Shown here: positions 51,796 to 60,670 of the stretch, one piece after another
Layout: every line of letters begins with the position of its first letter
Numbering within the stretch: position 1 is the stretch's first letter
Origin: Haladaptatus pallidirubidus
GTDB taxonomy: Archaea > Halobacteriota > Halobacteria > Halobacteriales > Haladaptataceae
Assembly (NCBI RefSeq): GCF_020700235.1
Contig: NZ_CP085301.1
Coordinates: 310,001 to 374,000, forward strand
Direction: 5' to 3'
DNA: 64,000 nt
Notes under the pieces: model-generated
Told to the model about the DNA's origin: nothing
Database searches by the model: none
What the model saw: the letters and a program-made list of their open reading frames with translations, nothing else
Position numbers and translations under genes: made by a program

Positions 51796-52788
51796 ATGAA
51801 ACTCGATAGACGAACACTCCTGCGGTCGGTCGGCGGAACGGTTGCCACCGCGGGCATCCTCGGCAGTGCGGGAACGGCCACAGCAGAAGGCTCGTACACG
51901 AACCACTACTACAGCGGCTTCGACTACTGGAAGTACGTCCCCGACTCGGCGGGGGCGGGGTCGCCGCTCGTCGTGATGCTTCACGGCTGTACCCAAGACG
52001 CAGACCAGTTCCGCGTGGAAACGGGCATGAACGAAGTCGCGGACGAAGAGGGGTTCGTCGTCATCTATCCCGACCAGTACAACGCGCGAAACAGTGAACA
52101 GTGCTGGAACTGGTTTTACGACGCGAACACCGTCCGCGGAAACGGCGAGGCCGCGGTCATCGCCGGAATGACGCAGGAAACGATAGACGCGCATACTCTC
52201 GATTCCGAACGGGTGTACGTCGCCGGACTCTCCGCTGGCGGCGCGATGGTTCCAAACTTGCTCGCCGAGTACGCCGACATCTACTCGGCGGGCGGTATCC
52301 ACTCAGCACTAGAATACGACGCCGCGGACAGCGCGACGGAGGCGACGATAGCGATGGAGGAGGGCGGGCCAAACCCCGAGGAGAAAGGTGTCGATGCCTA
52401 CGACGCGATGGAGTACTACGGCATCACGAGTTTGCGCCCGACGATCGTTTTCCACGGAACCGCAGACGAAACCGTCGCACCGATAAACGGCGACCAAGCG
52501 ACGGTTCAGGCGATTCAGACGAACGACCTCGCTTCCGACGGCGCGGACGACGACAACGTCGATACGACGGCGGATTCGGTGACGAACGGCCAATCCGATT
52601 CGTTCAGCTACACCGTTTCGGATTACCGCGACGACTCCGGCAACAACCTCGTGGAGTACTGGGAGGTGGACGGCATGGGTCACGCGTGGTCGGGCGGAAC
52701 CGCTGGCGGGGAGTACACCGCACCGGGCGGCCCGGAGGCGAATCGGCGGATGTGGGACTTCTTCATCCAACACGCAAGGAGTGAGTGA
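51796..52788 (+). CDS. Secreted PHB-depolymerase-family esterase
   Basis: A 330-residue esterase. The N-terminus KLDRRTLLRSVGGTVATAG is a twin-arginine (Tat) signal with cleavage near ATAEG, so it is exported folded. The lipase box GLSAGGAMV (catalytic Ser about 137), PLVVMLHGCTQDADQF (oxyanion), FHGTADETVAP (acid) and MGHAWSGG (His) match the LpqC/PHB-depolymerase family, which cleaves ester bonds such as those of polyhydroxybutyrate or feruloyl esters. Two TATA-like sites (about 51734 and 51757) lie upstream. It is separate from the structured region. Confidence 0.9.
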   Translation: MKLDRRTLLRSVGGTVATAGILGSAGTATAEGSYTNHYYSGFDYWKYVPDSAGAGSPLVVMLHGCTQDADQFRVETGMNEVADEEGFVVIYPDQYNARNSEQCWNWFYDANTVRGNGEAAVIAGMTQETIDAHTLDSERVYVAGLSAGGAMVPNLLAEYADIYSAGGIHSALEYDAADSATEATIAMEEGGPNPEEKGVDAYDAMEYYGITSLRPTIVFHGTADETVAPINGDQATVQAIQTNDLASDGADDDNVDTTADSVTNGQSDSFSYTVSDYRDDSGNNLVEYWEVDGMGHAWSGGTAGGEYTAPGGPEANRRMWDFFIQHARSE

Positions 52789-52849
52789 CTCGAAAACAAA
52801 TCCGTCCGAGAGCGCAAACCGTTTTTCCGCGCACTTCGAACACCGGGAC

Positions 52850-54118
52850 ATGAACACGAAGAAAATTGCCGACCTCGGCCCGGATGAGCGCCGCGCGTTG
52901 TTCGACCGGGACGCCGGAATCGAGAGCGTCCGCGGCGACGTGCGCGACATCATCGATCAGGTGCGAACCGAGGGCGACGTGGCGGTTCGAGAGTTCTGCC
53001 GCGAGTTTGACGGCGTGGAAGTCGGCAACATCGATATCACGGACGACGCTGAACGCGCCTACGAGGAAATCGACGCGGACGTGCGCGAGGCCATCGAAGA
53101 CGCCGCGGCAAACATCCGCGAGTTCCACGAAGCCCAACTGCCGGAAGATTGGCGCGAGGAGTTCGGCGGACGCGAACTCGGCCGTCGATTCCGGCCCATC
53201 GAGCGCGTCGGCGTGTACGCGCCGGGCGGCACCGCGGCCTACCCCTCCAGCGCGCTTATGGGCGTCATCCCTGCGAAAGTTGCGGGGGTGGAACAGGTCG
53301 CGGTGGCCACGCCGCCGGGCGAACCACAGAACCCGATCACGCTGGCCGCGATTCACGCCGCGGGCGCGGACAGGGTGTACCGCGTCGGCGGCGCGCAGGC
53401 GATCGCCGCGTTAGCCTACGGAACTGAGCAGGTAGACCGCGTGCAGAAAATCGTCGGCCCCGGCAATCGCTGGGTGACAGCGGCGAAGGCGGAGGTGCAG
53501 GGCGACGTGGCAATTGACTTCCTCGCGGGACCGAGCGAACTGCTCGTCCTCGCGGACGAGTCGGCGAATCCGAAACACGTCACCAGCGATATGGTCGCGC
53601 AGGCCGAACACGACGAAAACGCGTCCGTGGTCACGGTGACAGACGATCCCGACTTCGCCGAGGCAGTCGCCGCGGAAATCGACCGCCAAGCGAGCGAACG
53701 CCAGCGCGAGGACGTGATTCGGGCCGCGCTCGAAAACGACGCGGGCGGCGTGTTCGTCGCTCGGTCGATGAGCGAAGGCCTGCTGTTCGCGGAGGAGTAC
53801 GCGGCGGAACACCTCTCTATCCAAGCGGAAAACGACGAGGAACTCTTAGACCGAATCGACAGCGCGGGAAGCGTCTTCTTGGGTTCGTACACCCCCGTCG
53901 CGGCGGGCGATTACGCCTCGGGAACGAACCACGTCCTGCCGACGACCGGACTGGCGAAAATCACGGGCGGTCTGTCGGTCGATACCTTCCTCCGCTCGAC
54001 TACGGTTCAGCGGTTAGACGAAGACGCACTCGACTCCCTTTCGGAGACGATTACGACGCTCGCTGAAGCGGAGGGGTTGGAAGCGCACGCTGAAAGCGTG
54101 CGCAAGCGGTTCGAATAG
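52850..54118 (+). CDS. hisD: Histidinol dehydrogenase HisD
   Basis: HisD performs the last two oxidations of histidine synthesis with NAD+ and zinc. The 422-residue protein has ERVGVYAPGGTAAYPSSALM, GGAQAIAALAYGTEQVDRV, KIVGPGNRWVTAAKAEVQG, DFLAGPSELLVLAD, DMVAQAEHDENAS (zinc and catalytic His), and GTNHVLPTTGLAKITGGLSV. This is the normal length. The ATG at 52850 begins MNTKKIADLGPDER. It starts just after the esterase stop, so the two could share a transcript, though their roles are unrelated. Confidence 0.96.
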   Translation: MNTKKIADLGPDERRALFDRDAGIESVRGDVRDIIDQVRTEGDVAVREFCREFDGVEVGNIDITDDAERAYEEIDADVREAIEDAAANIREFHEAQLPEDWREEFGGRELGRRFRPIERVGVYAPGGTAAYPSSALMGVIPAKVAGVEQVAVATPPGEPQNPITLAAIHAAGADRVYRVGGAQAIAALAYGTEQVDRVQKIVGPGNRWVTAAKAEVQGDVAIDFLAGPSELLVLADESANPKHVTSDMVAQAEHDENASVVTVTDDPDFAEAVAAEIDRQASERQREDVIRAALENDAGGVFVARSMSEGLLFAEEYAAEHLSIQAENDEELLDRIDSAGSVFLGSYTPVAAGDYASGTNHVLPTTGLAKITGGLSVDTFLRSTTVQRLDEDALDSLSETITTLAEAEGLEAHAESVRKRFE

Positions 54119-54218
54119 CAGTCTGAAAGCGGTTGAGCGGCGAACAAGGTTCGCCTGCCTGTGCTTTTCCGGGGTAGTGTTTTACCGTTTCAGTCCGTCG
54201 TTCAGAAACGTTCGAACG

Positions 54219-54872
54219 ATGAACTTCATAGCTGAGTTCGACATCACCACGCCGATTTTGGCGAAAACGCGACGCGCTGTCACCGGGTTGGTCGTCGATA
54301 TAGAGGATTTACAACTCCGGTCGGGAAAGTCACCGGTGCTCGTCTGCTGGGTCGACTGCGACGACTTCGACGTCATCGACAGGGAACTTCCGACCGACCC
54401 GACCGTCGAAGCGTTCGAAATCCTCGCGGAAAGCAGTGGGAGACGATTGTACCGCGTGGCGCTTTCGGAAAAAGGGGAGGCCGCTCTCGTCTACCCAGTC
54501 GCGGTGGAACACGGAATCACGTTTCTCGAAGTGAGAGCCACTGACGACGGCACGCACATCAGCGCCCGGATTCCAAATCGAGACGTGCTGCTCTCGTTAC
54601 AAAGTCGATTAGAAGAACGCGACGTTTCGCTCCAACTCAAACGTATCTATCGCGCGGACGACTCCGGCGACGTTCCCTACGGAGTCTCCGAGCGACAGCG
54701 AGAAATCCTGTTGTATGCCGTCGAAGCGGGATTTTTCGAGGTACCGCGGAAAATCACGCTTCGAGACATAGCGGTGGAGTTCGACATCACCGACCAAGCC
54801 GTTTCGACGCTCTTGCGACGAGGGTTGACGAACCTTCTCCGTCACACCCTCGCCTCGTCCGTAGATACTTAA
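54219..54872 (+). CDS. HTH-10 (Bat-like) transcriptional regulator
   Basis: A 217-residue regulator. The N-terminal sensing domain (MNFIAEFDITTPILAKTRRAV, VLVCWVDCDDFDVID) is followed by the HTH-10 region YGVSERQREILLYAVEAGFFEVPRKITLRD and the helix-turn-helix FDITDQAVSTLLRRG. The pattern is the same as in the gene at 13273. The ATG at 54219 starts the first strand. It is followed by a HalOD1 protein, a common regulator pair in haloarchaea; regulated genes are not known. Confidence 0.87.
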   Translation: MNFIAEFDITTPILAKTRRAVTGLVVDIEDLQLRSGKSPVLVCWVDCDDFDVIDRELPTDPTVEAFEILAESSGRRLYRVALSEKGEAALVYPVAVEHGITFLEVRATDDGTHISARIPNRDVLLSLQSRLEERDVSLQLKRIYRADDSGDVPYGVSERQREILLYAVEAGFFEVPRKITLRDIAVEFDITDQAVSTLLRRGLTNLLRHTLASSVDT

Positions 54873-54924
54873 AACGTTGAATGACCAACGGAAGGTGATA
54901 CCCCGACAGCCCCGCTATTCCCGA

Positions 54925-55272
54925 ATGCATCAAATGCCCTCGAAAGTAACCACATCGAAAGACTGCGGGAGGGAACAGTTTTGTTACCAATGCAATCAGA
55001 ACGAAACGCCGACCGAAGCGGTTCTCTCTGCGGTCTCTGCCGTCTCCAACCGAAAAATCATTCCAAGTGCGACCGGCGATGACGACCCCGACGCCCTCGA
55101 ACCGCTATACGGCGCCATCAATACGGACGCGCTCGATGCACTCATCGGTTCCATCGAAGGCAACTCGGGAACCGACGGAAGCGTGACGTTCGGCTACAGC
55201 GGCCACGAGGTGACGGTAAAAAGTACGGGCGAAATCCTGGTTTGTGCGTCGCCAGCGCCCCCTAACTACTGA
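54925..55272 (+). CDS. HalOD1 output-domain protein with N-terminal CxxC
   Basis: A 115-residue protein. After a short N-terminal region with a C..C pair (KDCGREQFCYQCNQ) comes the HalOD1 domain: EAVLSAVSAVSNRKI, DPDALEPLYGAINTDALDALIGS and VTFGYSGHEVTVKSTGEILV. HalOD1 is a haloarchaeal signalling output domain. A TATA-like GATACTTAAAAC (54864-54875) supports transcription starting before the ATG at 54925; an in-frame ATG at 54877 would overlap the TATA. It probably works with the HTH-10 regulator upstream. Confidence 0.82.
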   Translation: MHQMPSKVTTSKDCGREQFCYQCNQNETPTEAVLSAVSAVSNRKIIPSATGDDDPDALEPLYGAINTDALDALIGSIEGNSGTDGSVTFGYSGHEVTVKSTGEILVCASPAPPNY

Positions 55273-55278
55273 CTGGTT

Positions 55279-56463
55279 CTATTTGCCGAGCGCGGTACTC
55301 GTCGCGGACAGTCCTGCCTCCACGTCCACGTCGGCACCCTGTTTTTCCAAGGCGTCGCCGAGCGCGCTGACGAGATACGACACCGTTTCCGGTCGGGCGG
55401 AGTAGCCCATACAGCCGATTCGGAATATTTCGCCGTCCAAATCCCCGAGCCCGGTGGCAATTTCGAGGTCGTACTGCTCCAGCAGGTAGTCGGTTACGTC
55501 CGTGTCCGTGACGCCCGCGGGCACCCGAACCGCGTTGAGGCTCGGCAACCAGTAGTCGTCCGGCGCGTTCATCTCGACGCCCATCGCCTCGACGCCCGTC
55601 TTGAGCGCGCCAGCCACGTTTCGGTGGCGTTCCCACCGCGCTTCGATACCTTCCTCGGCGACCAGTCGAAGGGCTTCGCGGAGCGCGTAGACGTTCGTAA
55701 TCGGGGCGGTGTGGTGGTATGCACGCTCGTCGCCCCAGTACCCTTCCAGCAAACTGAGGTCGAGATACCACGACCGGGCGAGTTCCTCGCGCGACAGCAC
55801 CTTCTCCATCGCGCGGTCGTTGAGCGTCAGCGGACTGGCCCCGGGCGGGCAGGAGAGGCACTTCTGTGGCCCGGAGTAGGCCACGTCGATGTCCCACTCG
55901 TCCACTCGTAGTTCGACGCCGCCGAGCGAAGTCACGCAGTCAGCAATCACGAGCGCGTCGCGGTCGTGCGCGATGTCGGTGAGTTCCGAAACGTCGGGTT
56001 GAACCACGCCCGTACTCGTTTCGGCGTGGACGAATCCGAACACGTCCGGGTCGTGTTTTTCGAACGCCGCTTCCACGTCCGATGAGTCGAGAGGCTCACC
56101 CCACGGCGCATCGACGTGGACGACATCGCCGCCCGCTCGGGTCGCCATCGACTCCATCCGTCCGCCGAAGTAGCCGTTCGTCGGAACGAGCATAGTGTCG
56201 CCAGGTTCGACCACGTTACCTATCGCTGCCTCCATCGACGCCGATCCTGTGCCGGACACCGGAATCGTCCACTTATTCTCGGTTCGGAAGGTGTACCGGA
56301 GCAGGTCTTGCACGTCGTTCATTACCTCGATGAACGACGGATCTAAATGACCGACCAACGGCGTACTCATCGCCCTGAGTACGCGTGGATGCACTTCGCT
56401 CGGGCCGGGGCCCATCAGCGTCCTGTCCGGTGGTGTCAACTCGCCTACGGTGGGCTTTTCCAT
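55279..56463 (-). CDS. Class V aminotransferase (alanine-glyoxylate/serine-pyruvate type)
   Basis: A 394-residue PLP enzyme. The N-terminus TPPDRTLMGPGPSEVHPRVL is the standard class V start. The PLP lysine lies in YSGPQKCLSCPPGASP, cofactor contacts in DCVTSLGGVELRVDEW and the substrate arginine region in RIGCMGYSARPETV. It transfers amino groups between alanine or serine and glyoxylate or pyruvate. The ATG at 56463 is chosen for its closeness to the conserved start. It is convergent with the HalOD1 gene. Confidence 0.92.
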   Translation of the reverse strand: MEKPTVGELTPPDRTLMGPGPSEVHPRVLRAMSTPLVGHLDPSFIEVMNDVQDLLRYTFRTENKWTIPVSGTGSASMEAAIGNVVEPGDTMLVPTNGYFGGRMESMATRAGGDVVHVDAPWGEPLDSSDVEAAFEKHDPDVFGFVHAETSTGVVQPDVSELTDIAHDRDALVIADCVTSLGGVELRVDEWDIDVAYSGPQKCLSCPPGASPLTLNDRAMEKVLSREELARSWYLDLSLLEGYWGDERAYHHTAPITNVYALREALRLVAEEGIEARWERHRNVAGALKTGVEAMGVEMNAPDDYWLPSLNAVRVPAGVTDTDVTDYLLEQYDLEIATGLGDLDGEIFRIGCMGYSARPETVSYLVSALGDALEKQGADVDVEAGLSATSTALGK

Positions 56464-56628
56464 GCGCCACTGTATCACGCGAAGTACCAAAAACCCCGCC
56501 TTCCCGGCATCGCGTGTCCAACGCCTCATTGAATCGGACAACGCGGCGTTTCTCCGGTCGAATAGTTTCCGAACGGTGGAAACGGTCGCCTCGATTTATC
56601 CGACGCATCGGTGTACGCCGGGACACCC

Positions 56629-56645
56629 CAGCACGTTGCTGGGTG
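56629..56645. repeat. Small hairpin before the copper-storage-like gene
   Basis: CCCAGCA-CGT-TGCTGGG is a perfect 7-bp stem lying just upstream of the start at 56656, in the leader behind a TATA-like GATTTATCC (56592). It may affect translation or mRNA stability. Confidence 0.35.
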
Positions 56646-56655
56646 GAGGAAAACA

Positions 56656-57198
56656 ATGGCACATCATAGACATATGCAGGGTCCACACGGACAGCAGTAC
56701 GGCCAACCGCAACGGCAAGGCCAGATGCAAGGTCAGCAGTATGGTCAATCAGAGCAGCAGGGCCATCAAGGCATGGGCCAACGGGGCCAGCAAATGACAC
56801 AACAGATCGGCCAGTTCGAAGACCAGCTGCCGGGCGAGATGCGAATCGCGCTCGAAGACTTCGAGAAGGCCGCGAAGGTGTGCGACTGGTGTGCCGACCA
56901 GTGCATCGACGAAGGGCCGCAGATGGCCGACTGCATCAGACTCTGCCGCGACGTAGCAGACCTCGGGACGTTGAACGCGAAACTCATTTCCCGCGATTCG
57001 GTCTTCGGGCCGGAGGTCGCGGAAGTGTTCGCGAACGCCGCCGAGGAATGTGCCAACGAGTGCAGGCGACACCAGCATACACACTGTCAGGAGTGTGCAA
57101 CCGTGCTTTCCCGAGCCGTCGATTCGACCTACCGACTGCTTGACGGGCTCCAGAGCGGACAGACAGAATCGTCCACCCAACAGCAGTCGCAGTTCTAA
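56656..57198 (+). CDS. Four-helix copper-storage-like (Csp/DUF326) protein with Gln-rich start
   Basis: A 180-residue protein. The first 50 residues are Gln/Gly/His-rich (MAHHRHMQGPHGQQYGQ), predicted disordered, with no signal peptide. From about residue 57 a four-helix bundle follows with nine cysteines: KVCDWCADQC, ADCIRLC, EECANEC and HCQEC. These spacings match DUF326/Csp proteins, which store Cu(I) inside the bundle. The Met/His-rich N-terminus may help capture copper. The ATG at 56656 is preceded by GGTGGAGG, a possible Shine-Dalgarno site. No copper ATPase or chaperone is nearby. Confidence 0.8.
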   Translation: MAHHRHMQGPHGQQYGQPQRQGQMQGQQYGQSEQQGHQGMGQRGQQMTQQIGQFEDQLPGEMRIALEDFEKAAKVCDWCADQCIDEGPQMADCIRLCRDVADLGTLNAKLISRDSVFGPEVAEVFANAAEECANECRRHQHTHCQECATVLSRAVDSTYRLLDGLQSGQTESSTQQQSQF

Positions 57199-57559
57199 GG
57201 TCGCACTCTTTTTTCACACGACAAACCGCAGTAGTACGATTTATCGGACACCGACGGCCGCCGAGCGTTCGGTTCGTGGTGCCGGTCGTCACCGACGCGA
57301 ATCCGGATTACGACGGCGAAACGACCGAAATGGTCGTCGCTCTTATTTCCACTTGCAACGGATTTTCGAGCGGTCGCTCGCCGAACTACGCCAGCATCCC
57401 GACCCGCCGATACGCGGGATACGACACGCGTACTCGAACGCGCATTGAAGTCGCTTTCTCGCGACGTTTCCGCGCCTCAACAGGAAGGGATGGGTCGGTA
57501 GGTAACCCATCCGTTCTCGGAGAGAAGTTTATAATCGCTGAACGCGAAGGAGAAATCCC
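57199..57559. other. Gene-free interval with a hairpin and a promoter
   Basis: No frame in this stretch looks coding; the longest one (57276-57563) has random-like composition and no conserved start. A stem GGATGGGT/ACCCATCC sits at about 57487-57510, and a TATA-like GTTTATAATC lies at 57526-57536, about 27 bases before the next ATG. Confidence 0.4.
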
Positions 57560-58504
57560 ATGATGGTCGGCCACGCCCTGTTAGCCTTCGCGCTGACGGC
57601 GCTCGTCGCCAACCGATACCGGCCTGCAGAGCGCGCGCTCGCGTTCGGCGTGGTAGCAGGCGCGTTCGCCACGGTTCCCGATGTGGACATGGCCTACGCG
57701 CTGGTCGGACTCGCGCAGGCCGGATTCGGCGGCGTTTGGTCAATGACCGGTGCGTTCTGGGGAAGTTCACAACTCGTCCACCGGGCGGTGACGCACTCGC
57801 TCGTCGTCGGTCTCATCGCCGCTCCCGGATTCGTTCTGCTAACCGGACCGACCTCTAGAAAAGCGATTGGCGCGATCACCCTCTCGGCCCTCGTCTGGAT
57901 TGGGTTCGCGGAAAGCGGCGCCCTCGGCGGGGGTGTCATGCTCGTCTTCGTACTGGCGGGAACGGCGGTCGCGCTCGCCGCGGCTGCGCGCACTGACCTC
58001 GGGTCGCGAGAGCTGCTCTTCGCGGCGACGTTCGGCCTGCTGTCGCATCCCTTTGGCGACCTATTCACCGGCGAACCGCCGCAATTCCTCTACCCCCTCG
58101 ATAGCGTGCTGTTTCACAGCCGAGTCGCCCTGTTCCCCGACCCGACGTTGAATCTGCTCGCCATCTTCGGGTTGGAACTGGCGACCGCGTGGCTCGCCGT
58201 CGGCGTGTACTTCCGTCTGCGCGACGGCCACCGCGAAAAACGTCTGCTGGGACACGTCCACGGACGGGCGACGCTCGGCGCAGGCTACGCGCTGACCGCG
58301 GTGTTCTTTCCGGCACCGACGCTCGACGTTTCGTACCACTTCGTCTTCTCGGTACTCGCGGTCGGTGCCGTGGGCGTTGGCCCGAAACTGTATCCCCTGC
58401 GCACATTCCGCGTAGAACGCGACCCTCGTGCGTGGCTCTGCACCGGTATGGCCGCGGTTACGGTCGCGGTACTGGCGTACGCAGGAGCATACGTCACGGC
58501 CTAA
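57560..58504 (+). CDS. Membrane-bound metal-dependent hydrolase (DUF457/YdjM type)
   Basis: A 314-residue polytopic protein beginning MMVGHALLAFALTALVANRY. Features of the YdjM/DUF457 family are VPDVDMAYALVGL (acid motif), HRAVTHSLVVGLI and FGLLSHPFGDLFTGEPP, with His and Asp residues facing the membrane surface. Eight hydrophobic segments are present. The reaction is unproven; family members are putative metal-dependent phosphohydrolases. A TATA-like TTTATAATC lies about 27 bases upstream. It heads a three-gene membrane group. Confidence 0.85.
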   Translation: MMVGHALLAFALTALVANRYRPAERALAFGVVAGAFATVPDVDMAYALVGLAQAGFGGVWSMTGAFWGSSQLVHRAVTHSLVVGLIAAPGFVLLTGPTSRKAIGAITLSALVWIGFAESGALGGGVMLVFVLAGTAVALAAAARTDLGSRELLFAATFGLLSHPFGDLFTGEPPQFLYPLDSVLFHSRVALFPDPTLNLLAIFGLELATAWLAVGVYFRLRDGHREKRLLGHVHGRATLGAGYALTAVFFPAPTLDVSYHFVFSVLAVGAVGVGPKLYPLRTFRVERDPRAWLCTGMAAVTVAVLAYAGAYVTA

Positions 58505-58537
58505 CCTTTCTTACCGACGGCAGCCCTATCGAGCGAT

Positions 58538-59149
58538 ATGGCACAGCGAAGCGGCCGGTTGGACGCGTTCGTAGAAGACAAGCGCGTCAACGCCGGATTG
58601 GCGTGGATTTTGGTCGGATTTTTGCTGGTTGTCGTGGTGGTGAGCCTACTCCGGGCGGATTTCCTGTGGGCTATCTTCGCCGGGTTCGTCTTCGCGCTGG
58701 CGGTGATTCCACCGATTTCCTATCGAAATGCCGAAGCAATGCTTCCGTGGGAAGTGCTGCTACTCGCCGCACTTCCCGTCCTCGGGCGCGCGCTCGCGAC
58801 GCTCGCGCTGACGACGCGAGCGTCGACGTACCTCTCGGTGGCTGCGCTCGCGCTCATCGTCGCCGTCGAACTGCACGTTTTTACTCCGGTTCGGATGACC
58901 CACTGGTTCGCCATTCTCTTCGTCGTCACCGCGACGATTGCGACGGCGGGCGTCTGGGCGGTCATCGAATGGCTCTCCGACGTGTACCTCGGCACCGCGT
59001 TCATCGAGAGCGAACGGCTGCTGATGTGGGACTTCGTCTACGCAACGGCGGTCGGCATCGTCGCGGGTATCGTCTTCGAACTGTACTTCCGACGAGTCGC
59101 ACCGCCTCGAACGCGACTGCCGGACGACGTTCAGGAGCGGATAGAATGA
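58538..59149 (+). CDS. Polytopic membrane protein of unknown function
   Basis: A 203-residue protein with six hydrophobic segments (about 19-38, 42-58, 69-84, 88-107, 113-145, 160-188) and short loops. The N-terminus is polar (MAQRSGRLDAFVEDKRVNAG), and the C-terminus is basic then acidic (RRVAPPRTRLPDDVQERIE). Its stop codon overlaps the start of the next gene (ATGA), so the pair is translationally coupled. No known family is recognised. Confidence 0.72.
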   Translation: MAQRSGRLDAFVEDKRVNAGLAWILVGFLLVVVVVSLLRADFLWAIFAGFVFALAVIPPISYRNAEAMLPWEVLLLAALPVLGRALATLALTTRASTYLSVAALALIVAVELHVFTPVRMTHWFAILFVVTATIATAGVWAVIEWLSDVYLGTAFIESERLLMWDFVYATAVGIVAGIVFELYFRRVAPPRTRLPDDVQERIE

Positions 59150-59811
59150 GGGTTCGCGAGCGACTCGGGATTTCGCCCCGACGACAACGACAGTTGACTC
59201 GCGTGATGGAGTTGAGCCTCGTCGGCATTTTCTTCGTCGGAGTGGACAGGGGAAATCTCGGAATCATGGTCAACGCCGGAATCGCGTTCGCCATCACGCA
59301 CGTTCCGGCAGTCATCGAACGGGACTATCACATTCCGATGGACGCCGGGCTGACGCTGTGGATTACGACCGCCGTTTTCCTGCACGCCGTCGGCACCCTC
59401 GGCCCGTACCAGAACGTCTGGTGGTGGGATCACGTCACGCACGCGCTTTCGGCGTCGCTCGTCGCAGCGGTCGGTTATGCCACCGTTCGAGCGCTGGACG
59501 CCCACTACGACGACGTCTACCTCCCGCCACGGTTCATGTTCGTGTTCATCCTCATGTTCGTGGTCGCGTTCGGCGTCATCTGGGAGGTCGTCGAGTTTGG
59601 AATCAGCGGACTGGCGGTCGTCCTGGGCGCGAAGACGGTGCTGACCCAGTACGGGCTGGGAGACACGATGCTCGACCTCATGTTCAACACGGTCGGCGGC
59701 CTCATCACGGCGATTTGGGGAACCGCGTACCTCTCCGACGTGGTCGGCGCGCTGACGGAGCGACTCGACGGCCAGATGCAAGGCGCGGAGTACGAACGGC
59801 AAGACGATTGA
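59146..59811 (+). CDS. Polytopic membrane protein, DUF2238/YjdF-like
   Basis: A 221-residue protein with about six helices. It contains VWWWDHVTHALSASLVAAVGY, followed by FGVIWEVVEFGISGLA and YGLGDTMLDLMFNTVGGLITAI. The combination of a W-D-H-x-x-H motif, an E-x-x-E-F motif and a D-T-M-x-D motif resembles DUF2238/YjdF membrane proteins, possibly binding metal at the membrane face. The ATG at 59146 overlaps the previous stop by four bases. Longer upstream frames exist only because of the G+C content. Confidence 0.78.
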   Translation: MRVRERLGISPRRQRQLTRVMELSLVGIFFVGVDRGNLGIMVNAGIAFAITHVPAVIERDYHIPMDAGLTLWITTAVFLHAVGTLGPYQNVWWWDHVTHALSASLVAAVGYATVRALDAHYDDVYLPPRFMFVFILMFVVAFGVIWEVVEFGISGLAVVLGAKTVLTQYGLGDTMLDLMFNTVGGLITAIWGTAYLSDVVGALTERLDGQMQGAEYERQDD

Positions 59812-59880
59812 CAGATCGAACGAACGCGCCAACCAACGGCCAGTGCGACTTTTACCCGCGGCGGAAAATGAGAGGACGCC

Positions 59881-60081
59881 ATGGTGTTCAAGAAAGTCAC
59901 CCTCATCGGAACGAGCGACGAGAGTTTCGACGCCGCCGCGGACGACGCAATCGACCGAGCAGAGAAAACGCTCGACAACGTCAAATGGGTCGAAGTAGAC
60001 CACCTCGGCGTCGAAATCGCGGCCGTCGAAGATCGAGAGTATCAGGCCGAAGTGACCGTCGCTTTCGAACTGGAAGAATGA
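59881..60081 (+). CDS. Dodecin, flavin-binding protein
   Basis: A 66-residue protein: [27 protein letters not shown], the dodecin beta-alpha start, with the flavin-stacking Trp in [14 protein letters not shown] and the strand [11 protein letters not shown]. Haloarchaeal dodecin forms a 12-mer storing riboflavin, lumiflavin or lumichrome. This is the normal length. It lies 69 bases after the DUF2238-like gene on the same strand. Confidence 0.93.
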   Translation: MVFKKVTLIGTSDESFDAAADDAIDRAEKTLDNVKWVEVDHLGVEIAAVEDREYQAEVTVAFELEE

Positions 60082-60169
60082 GGACGAAGCGTAAGTAGAG
60101 TACTAAAAGCGTACCGCAGTCTTTTTTGTTCCGTTCCGATTGCGGGCGAGTCGTCTCGATTAGATTCGA

Positions 60170-60535
60170 CTACGTCCGGAAGCTTTCGCCACAGCCGCAT
60201 TCGGAGACGACGTTCGGGTTATCGACGTGGAAGCCAGCGCCCTGCAGGCCGGTTTCGTAGTCCACGACGCTTCCCTCGATGTAGTTCATACTCGCAGGGT
60301 CGACGAACACGCGCAGTTCGTGGTGAGTGAACACCGTGTCGTCCGACTCGGGTTCGTCGTCGAATCGCATGCCGTAGGAGAGTCCGGCACAGCCACCCTG
60401 TTGGACGAATAGGCGCAGTCCGGCGACTCCAGGGTCGAGATCTTCGCTCTCCAGCAAGTCAAGGGCCTGCTCGGCGGCAATTTCCGTCACCTCGATTTGC
60501 GTCGTCTCCCCACTTTGCGCGGCGTCAGTACTCAT
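60170..60535 (-). CDS. HesB/IscA-family iron-sulfur assembly protein
   Basis: A 121-residue A-type Fe-S carrier. The N-terminus (MSTDAAQSGETTQIEVTEIA) leads to LRLFVQQGGCAGLSYGM with the first cluster Cys, and the C-terminal SECGCGESF holds the other two. Other conserved parts are FVDPASMNYIEGSVVDYE and GFHVDNPN. It delivers Fe-S clusters to apo-proteins. The ATG at 60535 is chosen; an upstream ATG at 60562 gives a non-conserved extension. Convergent with dodecin. Confidence 0.95.
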   Translation of the reverse strand: MSTDAAQSGETTQIEVTEIAAEQALDLLESEDLDPGVAGLRLFVQQGGCAGLSYGMRFDDEPESDDTVFTHHELRVFVDPASMNYIEGSVVDYETGLQGAGFHVDNPNVVSECGCGESFRT

Positions 60536-60670
60536 AGATGTTGTTTGTCGTCCCGGCCTCATTAACGTTCGCCCCTAGCACGGATTTGGTGGCAAGGACG
60601 TTGTAGGGTCGTCCAAATGCTATCGGGAGATTTCTTCTGAGTAATGCTAACTGGCGGTTTTTCAGGAATG

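Noticed and set aside
57276..57563. A 95-residue frame in the gap before the DUF457 gene
   Set aside because: Random-like composition; it runs across the promoter of the next gene and lacks a promoter of its own.
58189..59145. Upstream extension of the DUF2238-like frame, overlapping two membrane genes
   Set aside because: The extension is Arg-rich shadow sequence; the coupled ATG at 59146 is the natural start.
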